Positions 16,666 through 25,600 of a DNA stretch of 64,000 nt are shown one piece after another (positions within the stretch are counted from its first letter, which is position 1; each line of letters begins with the position of its first letter). The stretch lies in assembly GCF_000328625.1 (NCBI RefSeq), contig NC_019978.1, positions 62,001 to 126,000 of the forward strand, in the 5' to 3' direction. This stretch comes from Halobacteroides halobius DSM 5150. GTDB lineage: Bacteria > Bacillota > Halanaerobiia > Halobacteroidales > Halobacteroidaceae. A model generated the notes under the pieces. The model was not told the DNA's origin and made no database searches. It saw only the letters and a list, made by a program, of their open reading frames with translations. The translations under genes were made by a program, and so were the position numbers.

Positions 16666-17509
16666 TCCAAGTCAGACAAAAGAAATTTTGCAAAAGTATA
16701 ATCTAAATTTAAAAAAGAGTTTAGGACAGAACTTTTTAGTTGATGGTAATATTTTGAGAAATATTGTTGGAGTAGCTGATATCACTAAAGATGATACAGT
16801 GGTAGAGATTGGCCCGGGAATTGGTTCCTTAACTCAACAATTAGCTAAAGAAGCAGGAGAAGTAATAGCAGTTGAGTTAGATGATAGATTAATTCCTGTA
16901 TTAGAAGATACTTTAGCTGAATATGATAATGTTAAAATTAAGCATGGTGATGCCTTAGAAGTTGATTTTGATCAGTTAGCAGGTAAAAATTATAAAGTAG
17001 TAGCTAATTTACCTTATTATATTACTACACCAATTGTTATGAGGTTGCTAGAAGAAGATTTTTCTGTTGATAAGATAGTAGTAATGGTGCAAAAGGAAGT
17101 AGCAGAAAGGATGGTAGCTAGCCCAGAAGATGGAAAAGATTATGGGGTTTTATCTATTGGAGTCCAGTATCATACGGCAGCTAATATAGCCTTCAATGTT
17201 CCTTCAAGTGTTTTTATTCCTCAGCCTAGAGTTGATTCGGCAGTAGTATCACTTACAGTTAGAGAAGAATCTAGAGCAGAGGTATTAGATGAAAAATTCT
17301 TCTTTAAAGTAGTAAGAGCTTCTTTTCAGCAACGAAGAAAGACAATTAGAAATGCTTTAAGTAAAGCAGCTAATATTGATTTGAGTCGTGACTTAGTAGA
17401 TGAAGCACTAGAGAGAGTAGGGATTGACTCGCGAAGAAGAGGAGAGAAATTAAATATAGAACAATTTGCTCAATTAAGTGATCTTTTATTTAAGTTAAAG
17501 TATAACTAA
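16652..17509 (+). CDS. rsmA: 16S rRNA dimethyladenosine transferase RsmA/KsgA
   Basis: This 285-aa SAM-dependent enzyme dimethylates two adjacent adenines near the 3' end of 16S rRNA. It shows KSLGQNFLVD near residue 25, motif I VEIGPGIGSLTQQL near 51, and the catalytic NLPYYITTPIV near 122. ATG 16652 was chosen because GGGAGGT lies 8 bases before; a longer frame lacks such a site. The gene is followed closely by an inserted IS element. Confidence 0.96.
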   Translation: MELGSPSQTKEILQKYNLNLKKSLGQNFLVDGNILRNIVGVADITKDDTVVEIGPGIGSLTQQLAKEAGEVIAVELDDRLIPVLEDTLAEYDNVKIKHGDALEVDFDQLAGKNYKVVANLPYYITTPIVMRLLEEDFSVDKIVVMVQKEVAERMVASPEDGKDYGVLSIGVQYHTAANIAFNVPSSVFIPQPRVDSAVVSLTVREESRAEVLDEKFFFKVVRASFQQRRKTIRNALSKAANIDLSRDLVDEALERVGIDSRRRGEKLNIEQFAQLSDLLFKLKYN

Positions 17510-17629
17510 GTTAATTGCTATATGTAGAGTTTCCCCATTTTTTCAAAAATAATAAATTAGAACTTATTGATAATAAAATTGTGGATAACTTTTGGTAAAA
17601 CAGATAGTAACTGCTCTAAAATAAAAAAA

Positions 17630-17698
17630 GGTGAAATGAACTCCTAAATTTGGTATAATTAGTTTGGCAACCAAAACCAAATAGGAGGTCATTTCACC
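17630..17698 (+). promoter_or_regulatory. Long inverted repeat hiding the transposase ribosome site
   Basis: GGTGAAATGAACTCCTA (17630-17646) is complementary to the bases 17682-17698 with one mismatch. The right arm contains the AGGAGG ribosome site just before the transposase ATG at 17699. Transcripts reading in from outside would fold and block translation, whereas a TATAAT lies inside the loop. This is a known self-limiting arrangement in insertion sequences. Confidence 0.6.
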
Positions 17699-18966
17699 AT
17701 GATTAATTATACCAAACTTATCTATCAATTGAAACGAAAATTATCAACTTTTTCAGATAAAATCACTAAAAATTTATCAAAACCAAAATCTAAATTCATT
17801 TTTCAAATATTATATGGTCTATTAGAAAGTCAATCTATATTATTAAGTGAAATTTCTAGAGCTTTAAAAGAAGATATAACATTAAAAAAAGTAATTGATC
17901 GTTTATCTCGCAATTGTAAAAATTTTGATCAAAGATCAACAGTTATGAATAATTATATTAATTCAGTTAAAACATGCATTAACGAAAACACAATTTTTTG
18001 TTGTGATAAATCTGATATAGTTAAACCTGCAAGCAAAAAATTAGAAGCATTAGACCAAGTTCGTGATGGAAGCACTGGGAAAATTAACGATGGGTATTGA
18101 TACTTTTGAAATGGATCATTAACAAAAGAACATGAGAATGCCGTTTTTGTATATTCTTCGGGTTTATTCTACTAAAGAAAAAGGATTCAAAAGTCAGAAT
18201 ATAGAGACTATCAAAGGTCTTGATTTTGTTAAATCACACTTTGGGAATCAAGGTATTTATGCCTTAGATCGTTGGTACGATAATAATCGTTTTTATAAAT
18301 ATTTTACAAAAAACAATGATGAATGTAATTTTGTTATTAGAGCTAAAAAACTAGAAATGTTATTTATAAAGGGCAAACAATGAATATATTAGATGTAGCA
18401 AAGTTTTACAAAGGTAAATATGTTGCTAATTTTAAAGATAAAAACAATAATCCCCAAAAAGCAAAGTATAGTTATGCTGAAATAAAACTTCCTGCTATGC
18501 CAGATAAAGATTTAACTATGGTTATAGTAAAAGGGCTTGGGCTAACCCCTATGATATTAATTAGTAATTTAGCTCCTGAATCAAAAAAACTTACTAAAAC
18601 TATATTTGAAGCATACTTAAAAAGATGGAAAGTAGAAGAATACTTCGATTTAAAAAACAACAATTCAATTTAGAAAATATTAGAGTCAGATCTTTAAATA
18701 GTATTAGAACTATGGATTTGCTACTTAGTATTTTAATTGGTTTTATTGCTATGCTGTCAGAAAAGCGAAATAAAACTAAATTAAATATGTGGATAACTAA
18801 ATTATCTGAAAGAATTTATGATATCCCCGAATTTGATTATTATGCAATAGCTACTGGAATTTATAATATTTTCAAGAAAACCCGAACAGGTATCCAAAGT
18901 TTTATTAATAAAAATATCAAATACCAACAATCACAACAATTAATGTTGTCTAAACTATTGCTATAA
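17699..18966 (+). pseudogene. DDE transposase, IS4-like, disrupted
   Basis: The coding information continues in several frames. Residues from 17699 to 18100 carry CCDKSDIVKPASKKLEAL and VRDGSTGKI (first catalytic Asp region), then stops at about 18098-18120 and again near 18383 and 18670. Later pieces contain IYALDRWYDN (second Asp), and KRWKVEEYF continuing in a shifted frame as RFKKQQFNLENIRVRSL, the YREK-type signature with the catalytic Glu. At least three disruptions make it inactive. The IS4 family is the best fit by motif and 10-bp duplication; the exact subgroup is uncertain. Confidence 0.82.
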
Positions 18967-19024
18967 TAGCAATGTTGGCTTGCTGGTATTATAATTTTGG
19001 GGAAACTCTATATTGCTATATATA

Positions 19025-19053
19025 TTGACAGAGTAATATTTTTCTGGTATAAT
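19025..19053 (+). promoter_or_regulatory. Consensus sigma-A promoter of veg
   Basis: TTGACA (19025-19030) and TATAAT (19048-19053) are separated by exactly 17 bases, a perfect consensus. A second candidate (TTGCAA 19062-19067, 17 bases, TATAAT 19085-19090) lies downstream. veg promoters are known to be very strong in Bacillus. Confidence 0.85.
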
Positions 19054-19125
19054 TAGATTTCTTGCAAAGAATTAAAAGGTGTGTTATAATGTAGTATGAC
19101 TCCAATGATACGAAAGGGGACACTA

Positions 19126-19395
19126 ATGGGGGATAATAACATCTTAAAGCAAATTAAGTCTGATCTTGATTCTTTTGTTGGGCAAGAAGTTAAGTTAAAA
19201 GCCAATCAAGGACGGCGAAAAATTATTGAACGACAAGGGGTTTTAGAAAGTACTTACCCTAAAGTCTTTGTAGTTAAGGTGGAAGGTAATCAAACTCCTC
19301 GCCGGATGTCTTATAGTTATGCTGATGTACTTACTGAAACAGTTGAAATAGAAATTAAGAAAAATCAAATGAAAATTGGTTGTATTACTGTTTAA
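19126..19395 (+). CDS. veg: Veg family protein
   Basis: The 89-aa protein starts at MGDNNILKQIKSDL. ATG 19126 was chosen because GAAAGGGG lies just upstream; a longer frame begins at 19096. The core GQEVKLKANQGRRKI and YPKVFVVKVEG...MSYSYADVLTETVEI matches the small beta-barrel Veg family, linked in Bacillus to biofilm gene regulation. Its location after rsmA is conserved. The gene ends with a terminator interrupted by a group II intron. Confidence 0.92.
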   Translation: MGDNNILKQIKSDLDSFVGQEVKLKANQGRRKIIERQGVLESTYPKVFVVKVEGNQTPRRMSYSYADVLTETVEIEIKKNQMKIGCITV

Positions 19396-19420
19396 GACTC
19401 CTCAAATGAGGAGTCTTTTT
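19396..19420 (+). terminator. veg terminator hairpin, T-tract split by introns
   Basis: GACTCCT/AGGAGTC closes a CAAATG loop, followed by TTTTT, after which intron 1 begins with GTGTG at 19421. The 3' flank after intron 2 begins TTATACC, so removing both introns restores a seven-T tract. Confidence 0.85.
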
Positions 19421-21526
19421 GTGTGCTCTGTAGTCTATGATGATAGTAGGTGTAAGTCCTGCCTATTCTGGAAGAATGGATAATATGGTTGAGATATTGT
19501 GGCACTCACAGACGAAATGGGTGAGCAAACGGAGAAAACAAACGTCAACCTAAGTTAATAAAGAACAGGATATGAAGCCAACAGTAACAGGGTGTTCATT
19601 GTGAGATGTAATCTGAAGAGTTTGAGGCGAAAAATCAGTCCGGAACAATATGTGAACCGAAGGTGGCATTCATTAGTGACGATCTACCAAAAGGATGGAG
19701 AAGTCCAAAGCTGACTTACAGACCATTGGAGTATGTTAGATTAATGAGTGTGATTATGGTCGGAATGATTGGAATATAGCATAGGTGACCAGAGGATGCT
19801 CTAATATGGTCTTTATAGAAATCTATAAAGATAAGTGATGATATAACCTGAATAGGGAAAGTCAAAGCGATGAAATATTAGAGTTCAGAAGCTATCATAG
19901 TAGTGAAAAAAAAAAAAAATCAATGAAAGTTGATTACAGTGAAGGATAGCCAGGTTATTGAAGTTTAGAATTGAGTGTTGATGGTATTTAAATCAAAATG
20001 GTTTAAACATTGTTAAAGACAATAAGTCTTAAAAGAAATAGCGGACAGAAAATCATAGCTGGAAGCGTGATGAATTTAAGAAAAACCATGACCTAAGTAG
20101 TAGTAAACTAAGAGGTGCGATTGGCGAGAGCTTAGAAGACGTGCTTAGGAATGCTACGAATATAGGGGTTTAGATATTAAGACAGGATAGGAAGAACTGG
20201 TAAGTCGTGAGGTAGGATAGGTGAAAAAAATTAGTTCGCTATATAGTATAAAAGATTTAGTGACTAAGAAAAGACATTTACATTGTGCAGCTCAGAAAGT
20301 TTTGAATAATGGTGGTTGTGGAGGGATTGACGGTGTAGAAGTTGAAGAATTTAGAGAAAATTACACTAAGAATATGAGTGCTTTATATCGCCAGTTAACA
20401 GAAGATAGATATGAGCCACAACCAGTTCTAAGAACGTATATCTCAAAAGGAAATGGAGAACAAAGACCACTAGGTATTCCAGTAATTAAAGACCGAATTG
20501 CCCAACAAGCAGTGAAACAGATTCTAGAGATACACTTTGAAGAAATATTCTGCGACTGTTCTTATGGTTTTAGACCTAATAGGTCAACCGAAGATGCAAT
20601 TAAGAAAGTAGAAGAATATAAAGAACAAGGTTATAATTGGGTATTAGACACAGATGTCAAATCTTACTTTGATACAATAGACCATGAAATTTTAATGGAG
20701 CTGATAGCAGAGGAAGTAAGTGATGGTTGGATATTAGATATTATTAGGTCGTGGCTTACTATAGGTGTCATGACTGAGAAAGGAAAAGAAGAAACAACGG
20801 AGGGAACTCCACAAGGAGGCGTAATTTCTCCACTTTTAGCAAATATCTACCTACATCACTTTGATAAGAAAATGACGCGTCGAGGATATAAGATAGTTAG
20901 ATTTGCCGATGACTTTATAATTATGGCTAAGAGTAAAGCTAAAGCAGAACGTGCTTTGGAAGTAACTCGCCAGATTATAGAAAATGAATTAAACTTAAGA
21001 CTACATCCTCGGAAAACAGTAATTACGAATTTTAATGATGGATTTAAATTTCTAGAATTTAAATTTTATAATTGTGATTATAAAAAGCCAAAAGAGAGCT
21101 CTATTAAAAGTTTCAAGGATAAAGTAAGAAAGAAAACCAAAAGGAATAGGTCAATAGGAGTAGCTGTAATGATTGATGAGCTTAATTTAATTATTAGAGG
21201 TTGGGGTAATAGTTTTCTACTAGGAAATATTAAAGGACTATATAAAAAGTTAGATGGTTGGATAAGAATGAGAGTACGTTGTTTTATAGAAGGAAAGAAG
21301 GCGAAAGGGCAGAATTATCGCCTTCCTAATAAAATATTAAGAGATTTAGGACTAGAATCACTGCTTACCGATGTGCTTTAGACAAGAGTAAAATATACAT
21401 TTGAGGCAACACAAAGACGATAACTTACTCTCTGTTAAGGAGCAACAATGACCGAAAGCTGTATACGGGAGAACCGTACGTGCAGTTTGACAAGAGGTCC
21501 CAGCCGTGAGGCTGGTCCTACTTTAT
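19421..21526 (+). mobile_element. Group II intron copy 1 (probably class C) with maturase ORF
   Basis: The intron is 2106 bp. It starts GTGTGCTCTG (GUGYG rule) and ends TTTAT (AY rule). Domain V is a 34-base hairpin at 21455-21488 with the AGC triad (21457-21459) and a GAGA loop. Domain VI follows (CCAGCC/GGCTGG stem). Domains I-III occupy about 19421-20200 and a maturase ORF sits in domain IV. Insertion right after a terminator stem is the hallmark of bacterial class C introns. Confidence 0.9.
20221..21381 (+). CDS. ltrA: Group II intron reverse transcriptase/maturase (copy 1)
   Basis: This 386-aa protein starts at GTG after GGTAGGATAG. RT blocks are visible: GGCGGIDGV near 31, RPLGIP near 82, YGFRPNRST near 115, DTDVKSYFDTIDH (catalytic Asp) near 143, GTPQGGVISPLLANIYL near 195, RFADDFIIM (catalytic DD 230-231) and LRLHPRKT. 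A maturase X domain follows. No HNH endonuclease domain is present, as expected for class C introns, which use existing nicks or forks. The frame appears intact, so the copy may be active and may serve both introns. Confidence 0.92.
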   Translation: MKKISSLYSIKDLVTKKRHLHCAAQKVLNNGGCGGIDGVEVEEFRENYTKNMSALYRQLTEDRYEPQPVLRTYISKGNGEQRPLGIPVIKDRIAQQAVKQILEIHFEEIFCDCSYGFRPNRSTEDAIKKVEEYKEQGYNWVLDTDVKSYFDTIDHEILMELIAEEVSDGWILDIIRSWLTIGVMTEKGKEETTEGTPQGGVISPLLANIYLHHFDKKMTRRGYKIVRFADDFIIMAKSKAKAERALEVTRQIIENELNLRLHPRKTVITNFNDGFKFLEFKFYNCDYKKPKESSIKSFKDKVRKKTKRNRSIGVAVMIDELNLIIRGWGNSFLLGNIKGLYKKLDGWIRMRVRCFIEGKKAKGQNYRLPNKILRDLGLESLLTDVL

Positions 21527-23633
21527 GTGTGCTCTGTAGTCTATGATGATAGTAGGTGTAAGTCCTGCCTATTCTGGAAGAATGGATAATATGGTTGAGA
21601 TATTGTGGCACTCACAGACGAAATGGGTGAGCAAACGGAGAAAACAAACGTCAACCTAAGTTAATAAAGAACAGGATATGAAGCCAACAGTAACAGGGTG
21701 TTCATCGTGAGATGTGATCTGAAGAGTTTGAGGCGAAAAATCAGTCCGGAACAATATGTGAACCGAAGGTGGCATTCATTAGTGACGATCTACCAAAAGG
21801 ATGGAGAAGTCCAAAGCTGACTTACAGACCATTGGAGTATGTTAGATTAATGAGTGTGATTATGGTCGGAATGATTGGAATATAGCATAGGTGACCAGAG
21901 GATGCTCTAATATGGTCTTTATAGAAATCTATAAAGATAAGTGATGATATAACCTGAATAGGGAAAGTCAAAGCGATGAAATATTAGAGTTCAGAAGCTA
22001 TCATAGTAGTGAAAAAAAAAAAAAATCAATGAAAGTTGATTACAGTGAAGGATAGCCAGGTTATTGAAGTTTAGAATTGAGTGTTGATGGTATTTAAATC
22101 AAAATGGTTTAAACATTGTTAAAGACAATAAGTCTTAAAAGAAATAGCGGACAGAAAATCATAGCTGGAAGCGTGATGAATTTAAGAAAAACCATGACCT
22201 AAGTAGTAGTAAACTAAGAGGTGCGATTGGCGAGAGCTTAGAAGACGTGCTTAGGAATGCTACGAATATAGGGGTTTAGATATTAAGACAGGATAGGAAG
22301 AACTGGTAAGTCGTGAGGTAGGATAGGTGAAAAAAAATTAGTTCGCTATATAGTATAAAAGATTTAGTGACTAAGAAAAGACATTTACATTGTGCAGCTC
22401 AGAAAGTTTTGAATAATGGTGGTTGTGGAGGGATTGACGGTGTAGAAGTTGAAGAATTTAGAGAAAATTACACTAAGAATATGAGTGCTTTATATCGCCA
22501 GTTAACAGAAGATAGATATGAGCCACAACCAGTTCTAAGAACGTATATCTCAAAAGGAAATGGAGAACAAAGACCACTAGGTATTCCAGTAATTAAAGAC
22601 CGAATTGCCCAACAAGCAGTGAAACAGATTCTAGAGATACACTTTGAAGAAATATTCTGCGACTGTTCTTATGGTTTTAGACCTAATAGGTCAACCGAAG
22701 ATGCAATTAAGAAAGTAGAAGAATATAAAGAACAAGGTTATAATTGGGTATTAGACGCAGATGTCAAATCTTACTTTGATACAATAGATCATGAAATTTT
22801 AATGGAGCTGATAGCAGAGGAAGTAAGTGATGGTTGGGTATTAGATATTATTAGGTCGTGGCTTACTATAGGTGTCATGACTGAGCAAGGAAGAGAAGAA
22901 ACAACGGAGGGAACTCCACAAGGAGGCGTAATTTCTCCACTTTTAGCAAATATCTACCTACATCATTTTGATAAGAAAATGAGGTGTCGAGGATATAAGA
23001 TAGTTAGATTTGCCGATGACTTTATAATTATGGCTAAGAGTAAAGCTAAAGCAGAACGTGCTTTGGAAGTAACTCGCCAGATTATAGAAAATGAATTAAA
23101 CTTAAGACTACATCCTCGGAAAACAGTAATTACGAATTTTAATGATGGATTTAAATTTCTAGAATTTAAATTTTATAATTGTGATTACAAAAAGCCAAAA
23201 GAGAGCTCTATTAAAAGTTTCAAGGACAAAGTAAGAAAGAAAACTAAAAGGAATAGGTCAATAGGAGTAGCTGTAATGATTGATGAGCTTAATTTAATTA
23301 TTAGAGGTTGGGGTAATAGTTTTCTACTAGGAAATGTTAAAGGACTATATAAAAGGTTAGATGGTTGGATAAGAATGAGATTACGTTGTTTTATAGAAGG
23401 AAAGAAGGCGAAAGGGCAGAATTATCGCCTTCCTAATAAAATATTAAGAGATTTAGGACTAGAATCACTGCTTACCGATGTGCTTTAGACAAGAGTAAAA
23501 TATACATTTGTGGCAACACAAAGACGATAACTTACTCTCTGTTAAGGAGCAACAATGACCGAAAGCTGTATACGGGAGAACCGTACGTGCAGTTTGACAA
23601 GAGGTCCCAGCCGTGAGGCTGGTCCTACTTTAT
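21527..23633 (+). mobile_element. Group II intron copy 2, inserted directly behind copy 1
   Basis: The intron is 2107 bp, nearly identical to copy 1 over its entire length, starting GTGTG immediately after copy 1 ends TTTAT. The one-base difference in length comes from an A-run (eight instead of seven) near the ORF start at 22327. A few substitutions lie in the ORF. Both 5' flanks (GTCTTTTT and TACTTTAT) are T-rich after a hairpin, so the domain VI stem of copy 1 may have served as the target for copy 2. Confidence 0.88.
22327..23488 (+). pseudogene. ltrA: Group II intron maturase (copy 2) with frameshifted start
   Basis: Relative to copy 1, an extra A in the run after the GTG start at 22327 gives GTG AAA AAA AAT TAG, stopping after four codons. 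The rest is open from a GTG at 22367 (373 aa), lacking the first 13 residues. The RT core including FADD is intact. Differences to copy 1 include T144A, I171V, K187Q/K189R, T219R/R220C and several conservative changes near the end. Translation may still occur from the internal GTG or by slippage on the A-run; otherwise copy 1 would supply maturase. Confidence 0.7.
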
Positions 23634-23704
23634 TTATACCCTTCTTTTGTCACGAAATTAACTAATTGGTGAATATATTATAAATAACAGAAAGGAGGGA
23701 TAAA

Positions 23705-24715
23705 ATGAGTAAGATTAAACAGATAATAGAAAATTATAAGCAGCAAATTTTTTCTTTAGATAATGTAATAGGGGTTGGAGAAGGTTATAAAGAGGTTAAT
23801 GGGAAACAAACTAGCGAAGAATGTATTGTAGTATTAGTAGAAGAAAAATTAACCCCTGATGAATTAAGTGGTAATCATATTGTTCCTGAGAGTCTAGATG
23901 AGCAAAAGACAGATGTTATAGAAATAGGCAAAGTGGAACTTTTAGGTAATAATAGTGAAATAAGAACTACTAAATTAAGACCAGCCCAACCTGGGATAAG
24001 TATTGGACATTATAAGATTACTGCCGGAACTTTTGGAGCCGTGGTTACAGATAATAATACAGGTGAGAAATTAATATTATCTAACAATCATGTATTAGCT
24101 AATATTACTAATGGGCAGGATGGAAGAGCTCAAATTGGTGATCCAATCTTACAGCCTGGAAGTTATGATGGAGGTGAAAAAGGAGAGGATACTATTGCTT
24201 ATTTAGAAAGGTTTGTTCCTATTTATGATAAGCAACCCCCGAGTTGTCCTTTAATGTCTGGATTTAGGCAAGTACTAAATGGAGTTAATAAGTTATTAAA
24301 CTCATCTAAGCAGGTACGAACTATGAATGTAGAGAATAAAGTAGATTGTGCTTTAGCTAAGCCCAAGGAAGCAAAAGTAGTAGATTCTAAAATTTTGGAT
24401 ATTGGTACAGTAAAAGGAGTTACTGAACCTAAGGTGGGTATGGCAGTAAAGAAGAGTGGTCGAACTACTGGTTTAACAGAATCTGAGATTAAAGCAGTTA
24501 ATGCGACACTGGAGGTACAATTATCTGCTTCTAGATCAGCTATATTCACTGACCAAATTGTAACAAAGCCTTTTTCTAAACCAGGGGATAGTGGTTCTTT
24601 GGTTCTTAATAAGCAAAATCAGGCGGTTGGTCTATTATTTGCTGGTTCAGATAAAAGTACTATTTGTAATAAAATTACTAATGTTTTGGATGCATTAGAA
24701 GTTAGTTTTAATTAA
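23705..24715 (+). CDS. Trypsin-like (S1/chymotrypsin-fold) serine peptidase family protein
   Basis: This is a 336-aa protein. A catalytic triad can be proposed: His129 in LSNNHVLAN, Asp214 in NKVDCALA, and Ser296 in KPGDSGSLV. Between them are GTVKG and GMAVKKSGRTTG, typical for this peptidase fold. No signal peptide or membrane segment is visible, so it may act in the cytoplasm or mother cell. An N-terminal IGVGEGYKEVNG segment precedes the protease domain. SD GAAAGGAGGG precedes the ATG. Natural substrate unknown. Confidence 0.78.
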   Translation: MSKIKQIIENYKQQIFSLDNVIGVGEGYKEVNGKQTSEECIVVLVEEKLTPDELSGNHIVPESLDEQKTDVIEIGKVELLGNNSEIRTTKLRPAQPGISIGHYKITAGTFGAVVTDNNTGEKLILSNNHVLANITNGQDGRAQIGDPILQPGSYDGGEKGEDTIAYLERFVPIYDKQPPSCPLMSGFRQVLNGVNKLLNSSKQVRTMNVENKVDCALAKPKEAKVVDSKILDIGTVKGVTEPKVGMAVKKSGRTTGLTESEIKAVNATLEVQLSASRSAIFTDQIVTKPFSKPGDSGSLVLNKQNQAVGLLFAGSDKSTICNKITNVLDALEVSFN

Positions 24716-24767
24716 ACTAAAACATTTCTGCCATAAGTTACATTACCTTAGTTAGGACTATTTATGC

Positions 24768-24773
24768 TATAAT
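24768..24773 (+). promoter_or_regulatory. Extended -10 element before the CAP-domain gene
   Basis: TGCTATAAT forms an extended -10 box about 35 bases upstream of the start codon; no good -35 box is seen at the usual distance. Confidence 0.45.
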
Positions 24774-24806
24774 AAAATTAACTATAGAGGGTAAAGGAGG
24801 CAGAGA

Positions 24807-25466
24807 ATGCAGTTAAAGAAGATAATAAGTTTAGTATTAATTTTAGCTTTAATTTTTCCAGCAACAATATTAATTAGCACTGAATTAGCTTCTGCTTCTC
24901 AAGGAGGAGACTTAGATAACGGGTTTCTTAACTTATTAAGTAAGTTATTAGACCTATTATTCTTTGGTTTGTTTGAGACGGAGCAACCAACATCTAATTC
25001 TACTGAAGCTAGTGACAATTCATCTCCAGTTTCAGTAACTATTGAAACTGATTGGACAGCAAGAGAAGTTACATCTTTAACTAAAGCTGAAGAAAAAATG
25101 GTAGAGATGGTCAATCAAGCTAGAGTTAAAAAGGGATTAAGTCCCTTAAAAGTTGATTATCGATTGGTTAAGATAGCTCGGGCCAAAAGCCGAGATTTAA
25201 TCAAGGAAGATTATTTTAGTCATTACTCTCCTAATTATGGTTCACCTTTTGATATGATGAGGAAATTAAATATTAACTATTACTTAGCAGGAGAAAATTT
25301 AGCAGGAGCATCTAGTGTAGAAGTTGCTTTTGAAGAATTAATGAAGAGTAAAAGTCATCGTAATAATATCTTACATCCTGATTTTACTCACATTGGAATT
25401 GGTATTATTGAAGGTGGACCATATGAAAAAATGTATACACAAGAGTTTGTTGATTTAGAAGATTAA
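24807..25466 (+). CDS. Secreted CAP-domain (SCP/PR1-like, YkwD-type) protein
   Basis: This 219-aa protein has a signal peptide (basic start, hydrophobic 7-24, probable cleavage after LASAS near 31). A Ser/Thr-rich linker follows, then a CAP domain from about residue 92: EEKMVEMVNQARVKKGLSPL, a His in SHYSPNYGSPFD, GENLAG near 161, and SHRNNILHPDFTHIGIG. Such domains are common in sporulating Firmicutes, and some are coat or cell-wall associated. Molecular function not established. A terminator hairpin follows. Confidence 0.88.
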   Translation: MQLKKIISLVLILALIFPATILISTELASASQGGDLDNGFLNLLSKLLDLLFFGLFETEQPTSNSTEASDNSSPVSVTIETDWTAREVTSLTKAEEKMVEMVNQARVKKGLSPLKVDYRLVKIARAKSRDLIKEDYFSHYSPNYGSPFDMMRKLNINYYLAGENLAGASSVEVAFEELMKSKSHRNNILHPDFTHIGIGIIEGGPYEKMYTQEFVDLED

Positions 25467-25469
25467 AGA

Positions 25470-25500
25470 AGGGAGCTGGTTAAACCAGGCTCCTTTTTTA
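25470..25500 (+). terminator. Intrinsic terminator after the CAP-domain gene
   Basis: The GGAGCTGG/CCAGGCTCC stem (with a small bulge) and a short TTAAA loop are followed by TTTTTT. Confidence 0.75.
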
Positions 25501-25600
25501 TTTTTACTATTTATTTGATTATATTTGTTATATTAGTTACATATATTATTCAATAGCAAGGTGCTTATATATTTTGTTATTATTAAAAGGAGGTAGTAAA

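Larger units (their letters stand above)
17524..19011 (+). mobile_element. Decayed IS4-like insertion sequence with 10-bp target duplication
   Basis: The element is 1488 bp. The ends share TAGAGTTTCCCCA inverted repeats (17525-17537 and, reversed, 18998-19010). Directly outside both ends is a perfect direct repeat ATTGCTATAT (17514-17523 and 19012-19021), a clear 10-bp target duplication. The transposase frame is broken at several points. The insertion falls between rsmA and veg, ending 3 bases before the veg promoter -35 box. Confidence 0.88.

Noticed and set aside
19906-19919. The 14-A tract in both introns as a source of copy difference
   Set aside because: The run has the same length in both copies; the only length change found is at the maturase start.
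19421-23633. A twintron (one intron nested in another)
   Set aside because: Copy 2 begins exactly after the end of copy 1; neither interrupts the other, so it is tandem, not nested.
24223-24549. A 108-codon minus-strand frame inside the peptidase gene
   Set aside because: It lies fully within a well-supported gene and has no ribosome site or known motif.
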